Positions 1 through 8,167 of a DNA stretch of 64,000 nt are shown one piece after another. The translations under genes and the position numbers were made by a program. Under the pieces are notes generated by a model. The model saw only the letters and a program-made list of their open reading frames with translations, did no database searches and was not told where the DNA came from. The stretch is from JAVVEH01 sp032251435 (GTDB lineage Bacteria; Verrucomicrobiota; Lentisphaeria; Oligosphaerales; MVZH01): NCBI GenBank assembly GCA_032251435.1, contig JAVVEH010000009.1, positions 1 to 64,000 on the forward strand, read 5' to 3'. How positions within the stretch are numbered: position 1 is the first letter of the stretch; each line of letters begins with the position of its first letter.

Positions 1-67
1 AAGTACCTGGGAGTGAACGCCAAATAGTGTACGTTTTATCCGATTTTCAGGTTATACCGGCTGGGCT

Positions 68-1291
68 ATGGACATTCACCCTCCAAAGGGATACCTGGAT
101 CCGGAACCGGGCGCTATCCATCATCATATTCCGGGGATTACCGATATTCCCTTCAGGGCACTCTATTCAAAAGACATTGTCAACCTGCTTATGGCCGGGC
201 GGGACGTGTCCTGCACCCATGTTGCGCTCGGCACCCTGCGCCTGATTTGTACCGGTGCGGTCATGGGACAAGCTGCAGGTGCAGCGGCGGGTATCTGTAT
301 TGATAAAGGTTGTACCCCTGCTGACATAAGTAAGAATCATATTAAGGAACTCCAGCGCACACTGGCCCGTCACGATCAAAGCATGATAGGATATCAGCTC
401 CTGGAGTCTGACGACCATTCCCGAAATGCAAAAATCACAGCCAGCAGTGAGTGCGTCATGGAACAGACATCCACTGTGAATTGGCATCACCTTGCAGGTC
501 GGAAGGGATTGATTCTGCCCCTGGAGTCCGACATTCTAGACAGCGTCGATCTCTTTATCCACGCCAAGGAAGATACGACACTTGAAATGGATGTGGTGCG
601 GTCAAACAAGATTCAGAACTACCGTCTTGAGCGGATCGAGAAGACGGTGTCAGTTGATGTTGGCGCCGGCAAGAATTGGGTAACCTTTCCGATCGGCCTG
701 GCCAATGACGAGACCCGGAAGGTCATGCTGCTGCTCAAAGCAAATCCAAAGGTCTTCATTGCCTATGATAACAGCAATCTCACGGGTGTTTTCGGCCTGT
801 CAATCAATGGTGACAGCTTTGACGGAAAGAGTCGTATTGATGCGAATCAGCACCAAATACCGGCTTTCCGGATCAGCCCCGAACAGAGGGTATATATGGC
901 CAGGCATCTTCAGGATGGGCATATTCGTCCATTGGCACTTCCCCATGTGTGGTGTTCTGCCGCCATGCGGAAAAATACCCCGGAATGGCTTGAATATGTG
1001 TTTGATGGTGAACGAGATGTGTCTTCAATTGAACTTGTATTCAACTCAGACACAAATTCAAGAAATATAAGGACGGATATACATTGTATCTGCCCTCTAC
1101 TGGTAAGGGATTACAAAATCTCCTGTTTTGATGGCCAAAGATGGAAAGTGCTGGTGAATGAAACCGACAACTATCTTCGGTTCCGCAGGCATGCATTTGA
1201 TACGGAAACGACAAAAAAACTCAAATTTGAGTTTTTCCAGACTCATGGATCGGAATCTGTAGAGGTGTTTGATATACGTATATATGGGTGA
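68..1291 (+). CDS. FAD-dependent oxidoreductase, C-terminal part (damaged or cut at left edge)
   Basis: This is the C-terminal half of an FAD-dependent oxidoreductase of the FAD_oxidored type, a family abundant in PVC bacteria and usually found in carbohydrate clusters; the substrate is unknown. The family signature is at the beginning: GWAMDIHPPKG, then NLLMAGRDVSCTHVALGT and VMGQAAGAAAG, which normally close the FAD site. The following ~300 residues look like an appended beta-rich domain without a motif I know. In this frame a TGA lies at 14-16, while the two other plus frames carry KYLGV (1-15) and IVYVLSDFQV (24-53), which resemble pieces of the preceding family motif (LGVRE..RRIVGDYVL). 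The gene is therefore probably frameshifted at the window edge, or the sequence has errors there; the true start is outside the window. The downstream beta-helix genes suggest a role in glycan breakdown. Confidence 0.7.
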   Translation: MDIHPPKGYLDPEPGAIHHHIPGITDIPFRALYSKDIVNLLMAGRDVSCTHVALGTLRLICTGAVMGQAAGAAAGICIDKGCTPADISKNHIKELQRTLARHDQSMIGYQLLESDDHSRNAKITASSECVMEQTSTVNWHHLAGRKGLILPLESDILDSVDLFIHAKEDTTLEMDVVRSNKIQNYRLERIEKTVSVDVGAGKNWVTFPIGLANDETRKVMLLLKANPKVFIAYDNSNLTGVFGLSINGDSFDGKSRIDANQHQIPAFRISPEQRVYMARHLQDGHIRPLALPHVWCSAAMRKNTPEWLEYVFDGERDVSSIELVFNSDTNSRNIRTDIHCICPLLVRDYKISCFDGQRWKVLVNETDNYLRFRRHAFDTETTKKLKFEFFQTHGSESVEVFDIRIYG

Positions 1292-1383
1292 AAAGATAAA
1301 AAAATGCTCTTTTCGTTAATAAATCACTTTGTCTGGTGCGAGAACGGTAAAAGTCCCAAGGCTGCCCGTCACTATGCAGTTAA

Positions 1384-1536
1384 GAAGACAGCACCTTTCA
1401 GGCACCGCTGCGCATTGACAAGGCAAAGGCCATTAATCTATACAACAACCGGTTTTACAGCGATGTGAAGGTGGGAAAATATGCGACTCTGAAAATGGAA
1501 GGGAATAGAAGGAATGGCAGATCGTTTGGCCTCTGA
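1384..1536 (+). pseudogene. Remnant of a parallel beta-helix protein (C-terminal fragment)
   Basis: A 50-codon open stretch without a start codon, preceded by an in-frame TAA (1381-1383) and ended by TGA. It reads APLRIDKAKAINLYNNRFY then SDVKVGKYATLKMEGN, the alternating V/I-x-NN-x-F pattern of a parallel beta-helix coil like the ends of the intact genes at 5-10 kb. I infer it is what remains of a deleted fifth beta-helix gene. The rest of the 1292-1634 gap shows nothing I recognise. Confidence 0.35.
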
Positions 1537-1634
1537 GAGGATGTCAACAGATCCCTGCCCCTTTCGCGGATCATCTCATGCTTACTCGTGTTCCTCCTCC
1601 CCTTGCCAGCATACAGACCGACTCCAGGATCTAC

Positions 1635-1662
1635 TTGACAAACAGGGATAGGCGACTACTTT
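1635..1662 (+). promoter_or_regulatory. Putative sigma-70 promoter of the ATPase gene
   Basis: A perfect -35 TTGACA at 1635-1640 is followed, 16 bases on, by TACTTT at 1657-1662 (an alternative -10, TTTATT, lies 19 bases on). The gene's ATG is 33 bases further, with AAGGAAG as ribosome-binding site. Confidence 0.45.
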
Positions 1663-1694
1663 ATTCTGTTGTAAATGTAAAAAAGGAAGCATAA

Positions 1695-2867
1695 ATGATA
1701 TCCGTAAGAAGATTTTTCCGCCCTCCTGCAGGGAGCTTCTTTCTTTTCGGTCCCCGTGGCACCGGCAAGTCGACCTGGCTGAAGCAGCATTTCCCGGAAG
1801 CTCTGCGCCTGGACCTTTTAGATCGCGAAACATTTCGTCTCTATGCTGCCCGGCCGGAGCGCCTTCGCGATCTGGTCCGGGCCCAGACTCGACCTGTCAC
1901 CATTGTCCTTGACGAGATACAGAAGATTCCCGAGCTTCTCGACGTTGTTCATCAACAGATGGAAGATCTCCCGCAGCACCGTTTCATCCTCACGGGTTCC
2001 AGCGCCAGGAAGTTGAAACGCACAGGGGTGGATCTGTTGGCTGGGCGCGCGGTGTCAACCAGCATGCACCCGTTCATGGCGGCCGAATTGAAAGAGGATT
2101 TCGATATGGAGACTGCCTTGACCAGGGGCCTGGTGCCGGTGGTCCATACGGCGCCTTCGCCGGCGAAAGCGCTTGCCGCATACATCGGGCTCTACCTTGA
2201 ACAGGAAGTCAAGGCTGAAGCCATGGTGAGGGATGTTGGCAGCTTTGCCCGCTTTCTCGAAGCCATATCTTTCTCACATGGGGCGGTGGTGAATATCACA
2301 TCGGTCGCCCGGGAGTGCCAGGTCAACCGGAATACCGTGCAGACCTATGTGGAAGTGTTGGAGGACTTGCTTCTCGGCTTCCGCGTCCCTGTGTTCTCAC
2401 GTCGTGCTCGGAGACACCTGATCAGTCATCCGAAGTTCTTCTTCTTTGATGCCGGTGTCTTCCGCTCGTTGCGTCCGGGTGGGCCACTTGACAGCCTGGA
2501 GGAGATGAGCGGCGCCGCCTTAGAAGGACTGGTAGCGCAGCATCTGCGCGCCTGGATAGCCTATGGTGATATGGACCGGACGAATCTCTTCTTCTGGCGC
2601 ACAAAATCGGGCAGTGAAGTGGACTTTGTTGTTTACGGGCCACACACTTTTTTCGCCCTGGAAGTCAAGAATTCCAGCAACGTCTACCGAAAAGATCTGA
2701 AATCGCTACTGTCATTCAGAGATGACTATCCGGAAGCGCACATTGCATTGCTCTATCGGGGCAATGAAACGCTTTTGGTTGACGACGTGCTGTGCCTGCC
2801 TTGCTCGATGTTTCTTCAAGAGCTTGTGCCCGGGCGCGCACCCTCCTGGCCCCCTCTATCAGAATAA
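1695..2867 (+). CDS. AAA_14/DUF4143-type ATP-binding protein
   Basis: A 390-residue ATPase of the AAA_14 plus DUF4143 architecture. Walker A is GPRGTGKST (residues 19-27), Walker B is TIVLDEIQ (D73, E74), and LTGSSARKLKR is the family's sensor-like segment. The C-terminal DUF4143 part carries a PD-(D/E)xK-like pattern, SEVDFVVYG...FALEVKNS (about residues 306-325), so a nuclease fold is likely, though activity in this family is not established. Length is normal for the family. It has its own promoter and a good AAGGAAG site and stands apart from the beta-helix genes that follow. Members are widespread, often in multiple copies per anaerobe genome, and are of unknown function; no partner is visible here. 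Confidence 0.85.
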   Translation: MISVRRFFRPPAGSFFLFGPRGTGKSTWLKQHFPEALRLDLLDRETFRLYAARPERLRDLVRAQTRPVTIVLDEIQKIPELLDVVHQQMEDLPQHRFILTGSSARKLKRTGVDLLAGRAVSTSMHPFMAAELKEDFDMETALTRGLVPVVHTAPSPAKALAAYIGLYLEQEVKAEAMVRDVGSFARFLEAISFSHGAVVNITSVARECQVNRNTVQTYVEVLEDLLLGFRVPVFSRRARRHLISHPKFFFFDAGVFRSLRPGGPLDSLEEMSGAALEGLVAQHLRAWIAYGDMDRTNLFFWRTKSGSEVDFVVYGPHTFFALEVKNSSNVYRKDLKSLLSFRDDYPEAHIALLYRGNETLLVDDVLCLPCSMFLQELVPGRAPSWPPLSE

Positions 2868-2983
2868 CCCACACCCAAAGGGGACGAGTCCGAACAGCTT
2901 CATGGAGTACAACGATCGCTATTCGCTGGTCTCCTGTGGACTTCAAACGGCCCCAAGAATAGCAGTAAAAGAGACGTTCTACA

Positions 2984-5062
2984 ATGATTAGATCACTTAT
3001 GATAGCGGTAATTGCCATGTGCTTCACGACTTTGACAACAGCGACGGCCCCTGCTACTATTGTGCACTCCGTAGCGCAGAGCGCGGCAGGCACTTCAAAG
3101 ACATGGGAACACCGGATCGCCGAGGCGGGTAACTACCAGATTGGCCAGGCATGGGTCCATATCCTGAAAGGAGATAAACTTCGGGTTGAAATCTCCGTCA
3201 ATGACAAGCTCGTGAAGACACACGGCTTTGAACGGGGCAGAAAGGTCGAACCCTATGACGCGCCACTGTTTCGATTTCAGCTCAGGCTGGAGAATCTCAA
3301 ATCAGGCGACCGGATACGCGTTGCTTGCATACCTGAAGGCCAGACACAATACGAGCTGGCATATAAACTCGCGTTCGGCACGCCGACCTTTGATGGCATG
3401 AAGGTATTCACTCTTAAACAATTCGGTGCTAAAGCCGATGGCAAACACAATGACCTGCCTGCGCTGTGGAAGACAACTGCGGCGGCGATAGAAGCCGGGG
3501 GCGGAATCATCCGTTTCGAGAAGGACAAGGACTACCGGCTGAAACTGGAGAATCCCGAGGATTTTGAGAAAAAACAGTTTGTCTTTCAGCTCAAAGGGAA
3601 TAAGAACATCAAGTTCGAGGGGAACGGCGCGCGGCTGATCATCCATCCCGAAAAGCTGTCGTTCATTCGCCTGGAGGACTGCGAAAATATTCAGATCGAC
3701 GACTTCACGCAGACATTTGACCCGCAGCCTTATTACCAGGGAAAGGTCTTGAAAATTGTCCCAGACAAGCTGTATGCTGATCTCGATGTACCGAAGCGTT
3801 ACCCCCTGCCCATGGTGGGAAAGGCCCGGCAGGAGTTATTCTTTGCTCGCTCTCTGTCCGACCCGCTGGACAAGCCGGTGCCGGGGTATATCAGCTGCCA
3901 ACACCTTTATATCGAGCGGACGGAATCAGACCCCGACAACCCCTACCGGGTCAGGGTCCATTTTCGTGACAACATGGAGGCTAGGTTGAAAGCTGCAAAG
4001 AGGGACGGTGCCGAAGGAAATGACATGATCATGCCACACCAGTTGTACGGCCATTACACCGGTGGACATGTTGATATCACACGTTCCGGGCGTATTTCAC
4101 TTACGAAACTTTGGATACAATCGATGGCCAATATGGGAATCATTCCGGCGCATAACTGGGGGCCGGTGACGTTCAGTCAGGTCGACGTGAGAACGCCGAA
4201 CCCGGAAACGGAGCGTTTCGTGAGTTGGCGGGACGGTTTTCATGTGCGTGACAATCGTATGGGCATCCTGATCGAAGACGGTCATTATGACGGCGGTCTT
4301 ATGTATGACGATCTATTCAGCCCGCACTCCATGCTCAACAAAGTGGAGGCAGTCAAGGAATTGCCCGGTGGAAGGATGGACGTCACGCTCTACGGCCTCA
4401 GCCCCATGCACATGTTCCAGCCCGGCGACTGGGTCAGTGCTTGGGACCCCAAGCAGGTAGAGACAGGCAAGGGCATCGCGCGGATTATCCAACCGGTAGA
4501 GGGCTCGGAGACCAGAGGCACGGGGGCAAACTTCCGTTTCCGGGTTGTGCTGGATCGGGACGTTGATCTCCAACTGGGCGATTACCTGTTTCATGAAGAG
4601 ACCATCAACTGGGATATGGTCATCCGACGATGCACGAACAGCCGACTGGGGAAACACGCCTCGAACCGCTGGCGAACGCCTGTTAAAATCGAGGATTGCA
4701 CATTTCGAAACATGTCGTTTCACATCTACGCAGGCGATGGTATGACGATCGAACGTCCCCGTCCCCGCCACATCGTCATTGACAAGTCTGTGATTGAGGA
4801 GAGAATAGACTTCACGGGCTTTGACGCATGGGATGTGAAGATATCGAAGACCCTATTTGAAGGTCCAGCAATGATAATCTTTCGTAATACTGATCTCGCG
4901 ACGTTTGAGGATGTGCAGTGGAAGGACGGCCCCGAAACCATCATCATGGCCACTGACGGGACTACCATAACCTTCAAAGGCGAAAACACCCGTAACGGCA
5001 AGGCTGATCTGAAGAATCGGATCACCTTGGACAAGGACTGCCAAGTTCACTTTTCAGAGTAA
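2984..5062 (+). CDS. Secreted right-handed beta-helix protein 1 (pectate-lyase-superfamily-like)
   Basis: A 692-residue exported protein: signal peptide MIRSLMIAVIAMCFTTLTTA, a beta-sandwich-like stretch to about residue 140, then the entry motif of the Pectate_lyase_3 fold, FTLKQFGAKADGKHND, and repeated beta-helix coils (for example NIKFEGNGARLIIH). It shares with the genes at 5080 and 8168 the element RDGFHVRDNR (near residue 415), followed about 25 residues later by an acidic DD, which I take as the likely catalytic face. The fold points to a glycosidase or polysaccharide lyase; the substrate cannot be read from sequence. Shine-Dalgarno is weak. The next gene starts 17 bp downstream, so the beta-helix genes probably form one operon. 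Confidence 0.75.
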   Translation: MIRSLMIAVIAMCFTTLTTATAPATIVHSVAQSAAGTSKTWEHRIAEAGNYQIGQAWVHILKGDKLRVEISVNDKLVKTHGFERGRKVEPYDAPLFRFQLRLENLKSGDRIRVACIPEGQTQYELAYKLAFGTPTFDGMKVFTLKQFGAKADGKHNDLPALWKTTAAAIEAGGGIIRFEKDKDYRLKLENPEDFEKKQFVFQLKGNKNIKFEGNGARLIIHPEKLSFIRLEDCENIQIDDFTQTFDPQPYYQGKVLKIVPDKLYADLDVPKRYPLPMVGKARQELFFARSLSDPLDKPVPGYISCQHLYIERTESDPDNPYRVRVHFRDNMEARLKAAKRDGAEGNDMIMPHQLYGHYTGGHVDITRSGRISLTKLWIQSMANMGIIPAHNWGPVTFSQVDVRTPNPETERFVSWRDGFHVRDNRMGILIEDGHYDGGLMYDDLFSPHSMLNKVEAVKELPGGRMDVTLYGLSPMHMFQPGDWVSAWDPKQVETGKGIARIIQPVEGSETRGTGANFRFRVVLDRDVDLQLGDYLFHEETINWDMVIRRCTNSRLGKHASNRWRTPVKIEDCTFRNMSFHIYAGDGMTIERPRPRHIVIDKSVIEERIDFTGFDAWDVKISKTLFEGPAMIIFRNTDLATFEDVQWKDGPETIIMATDGTTITFKGENTRNGKADLKNRITLDKDCQVHFSE

Positions 5063-5079
5063 AAAGCGAAAGGATACGT

Positions 5080-7116
5080 ATGAACAAGACCTCTACAATC
5101 GGACAAATGATACGCATCATGTTCTGCATTCCGCTCTGCTGGCAGTTCATCTGTGCAAGTGTTTTCGCCCAGGAGATGACGATGCCTGAGCCGGAGGTGC
5201 CTGGTGGAGTAATGGGCGAAGAGCATCCTCTCAAGGCTGGATTACATGAAACCTACAATGTCATACGCAACCTGGGTGATGGGAAATCTCTGGTTCCCAA
5301 GATTAGCAGAACCCTATCCATCAAAGACCTGGGCGCCGTTGGCGATGGAAAGACGGACGACGGGCCTGCCTTCAGGAAAGCGATGGAGATCATATCTGAA
5401 AGCAATGGCAACGTTCAACTTCTTCTCGAACCCAATAGGAAATACCGCATTCTCTCTACATCTGGCGTTTCTTATGACGGGAAAAGCCTCAAGACCCGTA
5501 ATCCCCATGTGATCAGTATCAGTGACGCCGAGAATGTGATCATCGACGGACAAGGCTCAACGCTGATCCTGACGTGGCCCGTCAAATTCAATAGTGTGGA
5601 CCAAAGCGCGAATGTGTGGATAGGCAACCTCACGATGACCTACGACCCCTTTCCCTGCGCCCAGACGCGAATCGTGGCGAAGCAACCGGAGCTGAAAGCC
5701 ATCGATGTCCAACTTGAGCAAGGCTATTCTCCACCCAACTTCGACCCTCCGGGCGAAACCGCGAATCACGGCAAATGGGCGTTCTCGTGGGGCATCAAGC
5801 CTAACTGTCACTTCTGGATCAAGCACATCAAGGAGATCGATCCCGAATCCAGTAAGAAGGGCGTCTTCCGTATCTTCCCTCAAGATAGCGCCGAGAAGTC
5901 TATCGGCGGCCTTAAGATCGGCCAGCGCATGCTGGTGCCCGTCCTTCGAAATGGGGCCAGAACGTCCGGTACTCACTCGAGAATCACCGGGAACAGGAAC
6001 GTTATCCTCTATAAGGTGATCACCCATGCCGCCAATGAGTTTTCCTATCTGGTCGCTTACAACCAGGGCATGGTTGTCATCAAGAAGTGCGAGATTCGAC
6101 CAGTAACACCCGAAGGAGCCAGTTCACCCTCCGTTTTCGCCAGTTGGCGTGATGGATTCCATACCAAGACAAACCGTGGTCCGGTAGTCTTTGAGGAATG
6201 TTACTTCGATGGTCTCTATGATGATGACATCAATATTTCGCATATCACCTTGGCGATGGAGAAGATTATTGACCCCAAGACCTACCGTATTCGCGTCCTC
6301 ATAGGTGAGGGGTTCCCGGAAATCCGCATAGGAGATACAGTGGAAGCCTGGAACTACGAAACGGGGAAGAACTGCGGGACAGCGAAGATTCTAAAGGTCG
6401 CGCCTGGGGACAGTCCCGGAACTGAGAATGGCAGGAAATACTGGAACATGATTATCACCGTGGATCGTCCCCTCAAGAACATCGAGGGTGGAGAGAGCGG
6501 CCGAACTCTGAGTGGCAGCAAAGATGCGAAGGTGCTCCTGTCCATAAGAGAGTACCATAATTGGGCCATTGTAAGGAACTGTTACTTCCACGGTACCGTC
6601 CGCTTTCGCAGCCCGGGAATTTATGAGAACAATACGTTCAAGGGGTGGATGTGGGTCACCGAACGCTTTCGAGGCGGGTCGCCTGTGGAATGCCCTCTGC
6701 CGCAGCACCAGATGTTCAGAAATAATGTCTTCGGCCCTGTGCCTAGTGGTAACGCTAGGCTGATTAGCTACGAACCGCTGGTCCACAAAGACCTTCCTTC
6801 AGAGAATATTGACATTCTGGGGCGGGATATCACCTACATTAACAATACCATCCACCGTCAGTTGGTGTTTCGGAATGCGCAGGGCATCACGCTGGTGGGC
6901 AACCACCTAATCACTAGGAATAAAGTCCCACCCGTCCTCATCGAAAACTGCAAGTATATCAAGATCGGCCCAGGACGAATTGATGAGCGAGAATGGAGTG
7001 CCGATCAGATGCAACAGTTTTTCAGCATAGTGAACACACCAGAAACGGAGCTTGAGACGTTTTCTTCCGGCGGTGAAAAGGTAAATATGAACAAACGAAC
7101 CACTCGAGATAACTGA
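5080..7116 (+). CDS. Secreted right-handed beta-helix protein 2
   Basis: A 678-residue paralogue of its neighbours. It has a signal peptide ending near SVFAQ (about residue 31), the fold entry motif LSIKDLGAVGDGKTDDGPAF, coils such as NVIIDGQGSTLIL, and the shared element RDGFHTKTNRGP (near residue 356) followed by YDDDINIS (near 380). The last feature, acidic pair plus N-I-S, is the best conserved part between proteins 1, 2 and 4 and resembles the Asp-rich active site of GH110-type beta-helix galactosidases; that comparison is only by pattern. AAGGA precedes the ATG. Its TGA is directly followed by the ATG of the next gene, so translation is probably coupled. Predicted location is periplasm or outside the cell. 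Confidence 0.75.
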   Translation: MNKTSTIGQMIRIMFCIPLCWQFICASVFAQEMTMPEPEVPGGVMGEEHPLKAGLHETYNVIRNLGDGKSLVPKISRTLSIKDLGAVGDGKTDDGPAFRKAMEIISESNGNVQLLLEPNRKYRILSTSGVSYDGKSLKTRNPHVISISDAENVIIDGQGSTLILTWPVKFNSVDQSANVWIGNLTMTYDPFPCAQTRIVAKQPELKAIDVQLEQGYSPPNFDPPGETANHGKWAFSWGIKPNCHFWIKHIKEIDPESSKKGVFRIFPQDSAEKSIGGLKIGQRMLVPVLRNGARTSGTHSRITGNRNVILYKVITHAANEFSYLVAYNQGMVVIKKCEIRPVTPEGASSPSVFASWRDGFHTKTNRGPVVFEECYFDGLYDDDINISHITLAMEKIIDPKTYRIRVLIGEGFPEIRIGDTVEAWNYETGKNCGTAKILKVAPGDSPGTENGRKYWNMIITVDRPLKNIEGGESGRTLSGSKDAKVLLSIREYHNWAIVRNCYFHGTVRFRSPGIYENNTFKGWMWVTERFRGGSPVECPLPQHQMFRNNVFGPVPSGNARLISYEPLVHKDLPSENIDILGRDITYINNTIHRQLVFRNAQGITLVGNHLITRNKVPPVLIENCKYIKIGPGRIDEREWSADQMQQFFSIVNTPETELETFSSGGEKVNMNKRTTRDN

Positions 7117-8139
7117 ATGTTTTCTATGAAGCGCTATAATGCCGCCATCCGAATAGAAGCAATATTGGTGATGGCATCCCTGGCTCTGAGTGTCTTAGGG
7201 ACTTCCGCGGCTGAAGTGGATATCGAGGTCCCTGTGGGGGGCGACATACAAGCCGCAATCGATACAGCTGCTTCGGTGGATGGGGGCGGAACGGTCATAC
7301 TGAAGAAGGGGACACATACCATCGATGTGCCCCTTAAGCTGTGGAGTAATGTGACTGTGCGTGGGGAAGGTTCCCTTGAGAGTTCACTCAAGACTGCCAA
7401 AAACATAAAGATGATCACTGCGAGCACCAATGGTCTGAGCAATCTGGTAATCCGAAATCTTGTGATCATCGGGACAAATGCAGAGAAGGGTGGCGGAATC
7501 CACTTGGTATCCTACGAGAAGGATCACGAGAATATCACGATTTCCAATGTTCATGTGTTCAACACGGGTTGGGGAGTGCATATTAAGGGCGCAAAGAATC
7601 TAGTTATTGAGAACTGCAATTTCAGCAGGAACGGGACCAAGGGCGAAGAAGGATATGCCCATAATCTATATTTGAGAAGATGCTACACCGTTAAGGTTTC
7701 GAATTGCATTTTCAATGACTGTATTTCTGCAAATGGGGTCAATATCTCATACTCCAGAGATATCGGAGTCGTCAATTGTAGGATGATTGGAAATCATTTC
7801 AGGGGGATCCGGGCAGCTGACTCAGACGGGTTTAAAGTCCATAACTGTGTTATTGCAAAAAATGGAACAGTAGGCCTTCTTGCCAATACGGAAAAAGCCG
7901 TCACAAAAAACATCGACTGGCGGAATAATCAGGTTTTCGAAAATGGAGCTGAAGGAATCTATACCAGAGATGGTGCAACCGGAGTATGTGAAAACAATAA
8001 CGCCTTCGGTAACAAGAAAGGCGACTACCGGTTGTCAAAACAGGTTTCAAATTCTGGCAATACCAGTGATCCAAAGGCAGATCCCAGCCAAAACGATTCA
8101 CATGCGCCATTTTATCCGCGTTCCCCATCTGGCAGTTGA
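7117..8139 (+). CDS. Secreted right-handed beta-helix protein 3 (short)
   Basis: A 340-residue exported beta-helix protein. After the signal peptide (ending near TSAAE) it reads IQAAIDTAASVDGGGTVILK, the usual cap of NosD/pectate-lyase-like helices, and then regular coils with NVTVRGEG, NLVIRNLVI, NLVIENCNF and VKVSNCIF. It lacks the DGFH/DD element of its three neighbours, so it may be non-catalytic, an epimerase-like or a binding protein. The start at 7117 abuts the upstream stop codon; an alternative ATG at 7129 (MKRYNAAIR) gives a more typical signal peptide and neither has a strong ribosome-binding site. The C-terminal 30 residues are low-complexity and polar. Confidence 0.7.
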   Translation: MFSMKRYNAAIRIEAILVMASLALSVLGTSAAEVDIEVPVGGDIQAAIDTAASVDGGGTVILKKGTHTIDVPLKLWSNVTVRGEGSLESSLKTAKNIKMITASTNGLSNLVIRNLVIIGTNAEKGGGIHLVSYEKDHENITISNVHVFNTGWGVHIKGAKNLVIENCNFSRNGTKGEEGYAHNLYLRRCYTVKVSNCIFNDCISANGVNISYSRDIGVVNCRMIGNHFRGIRAADSDGFKVHNCVIAKNGTVGLLANTEKAVTKNIDWRNNQVFENGAEGIYTRDGATGVCENNNAFGNKKGDYRLSKQVSNSGNTSDPKADPSQNDSHAPFYPRSPSGS

Positions 8140-8167
8140 AAACTGGATGAAATAGCTGAGCAAAACA

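Noticed and set aside
2722..2991. 89-codon frame across the end of the DUF4143 ATPase gene
   Set aside because: It lies mostly inside the ATPase gene in another frame and has no recognisable content.
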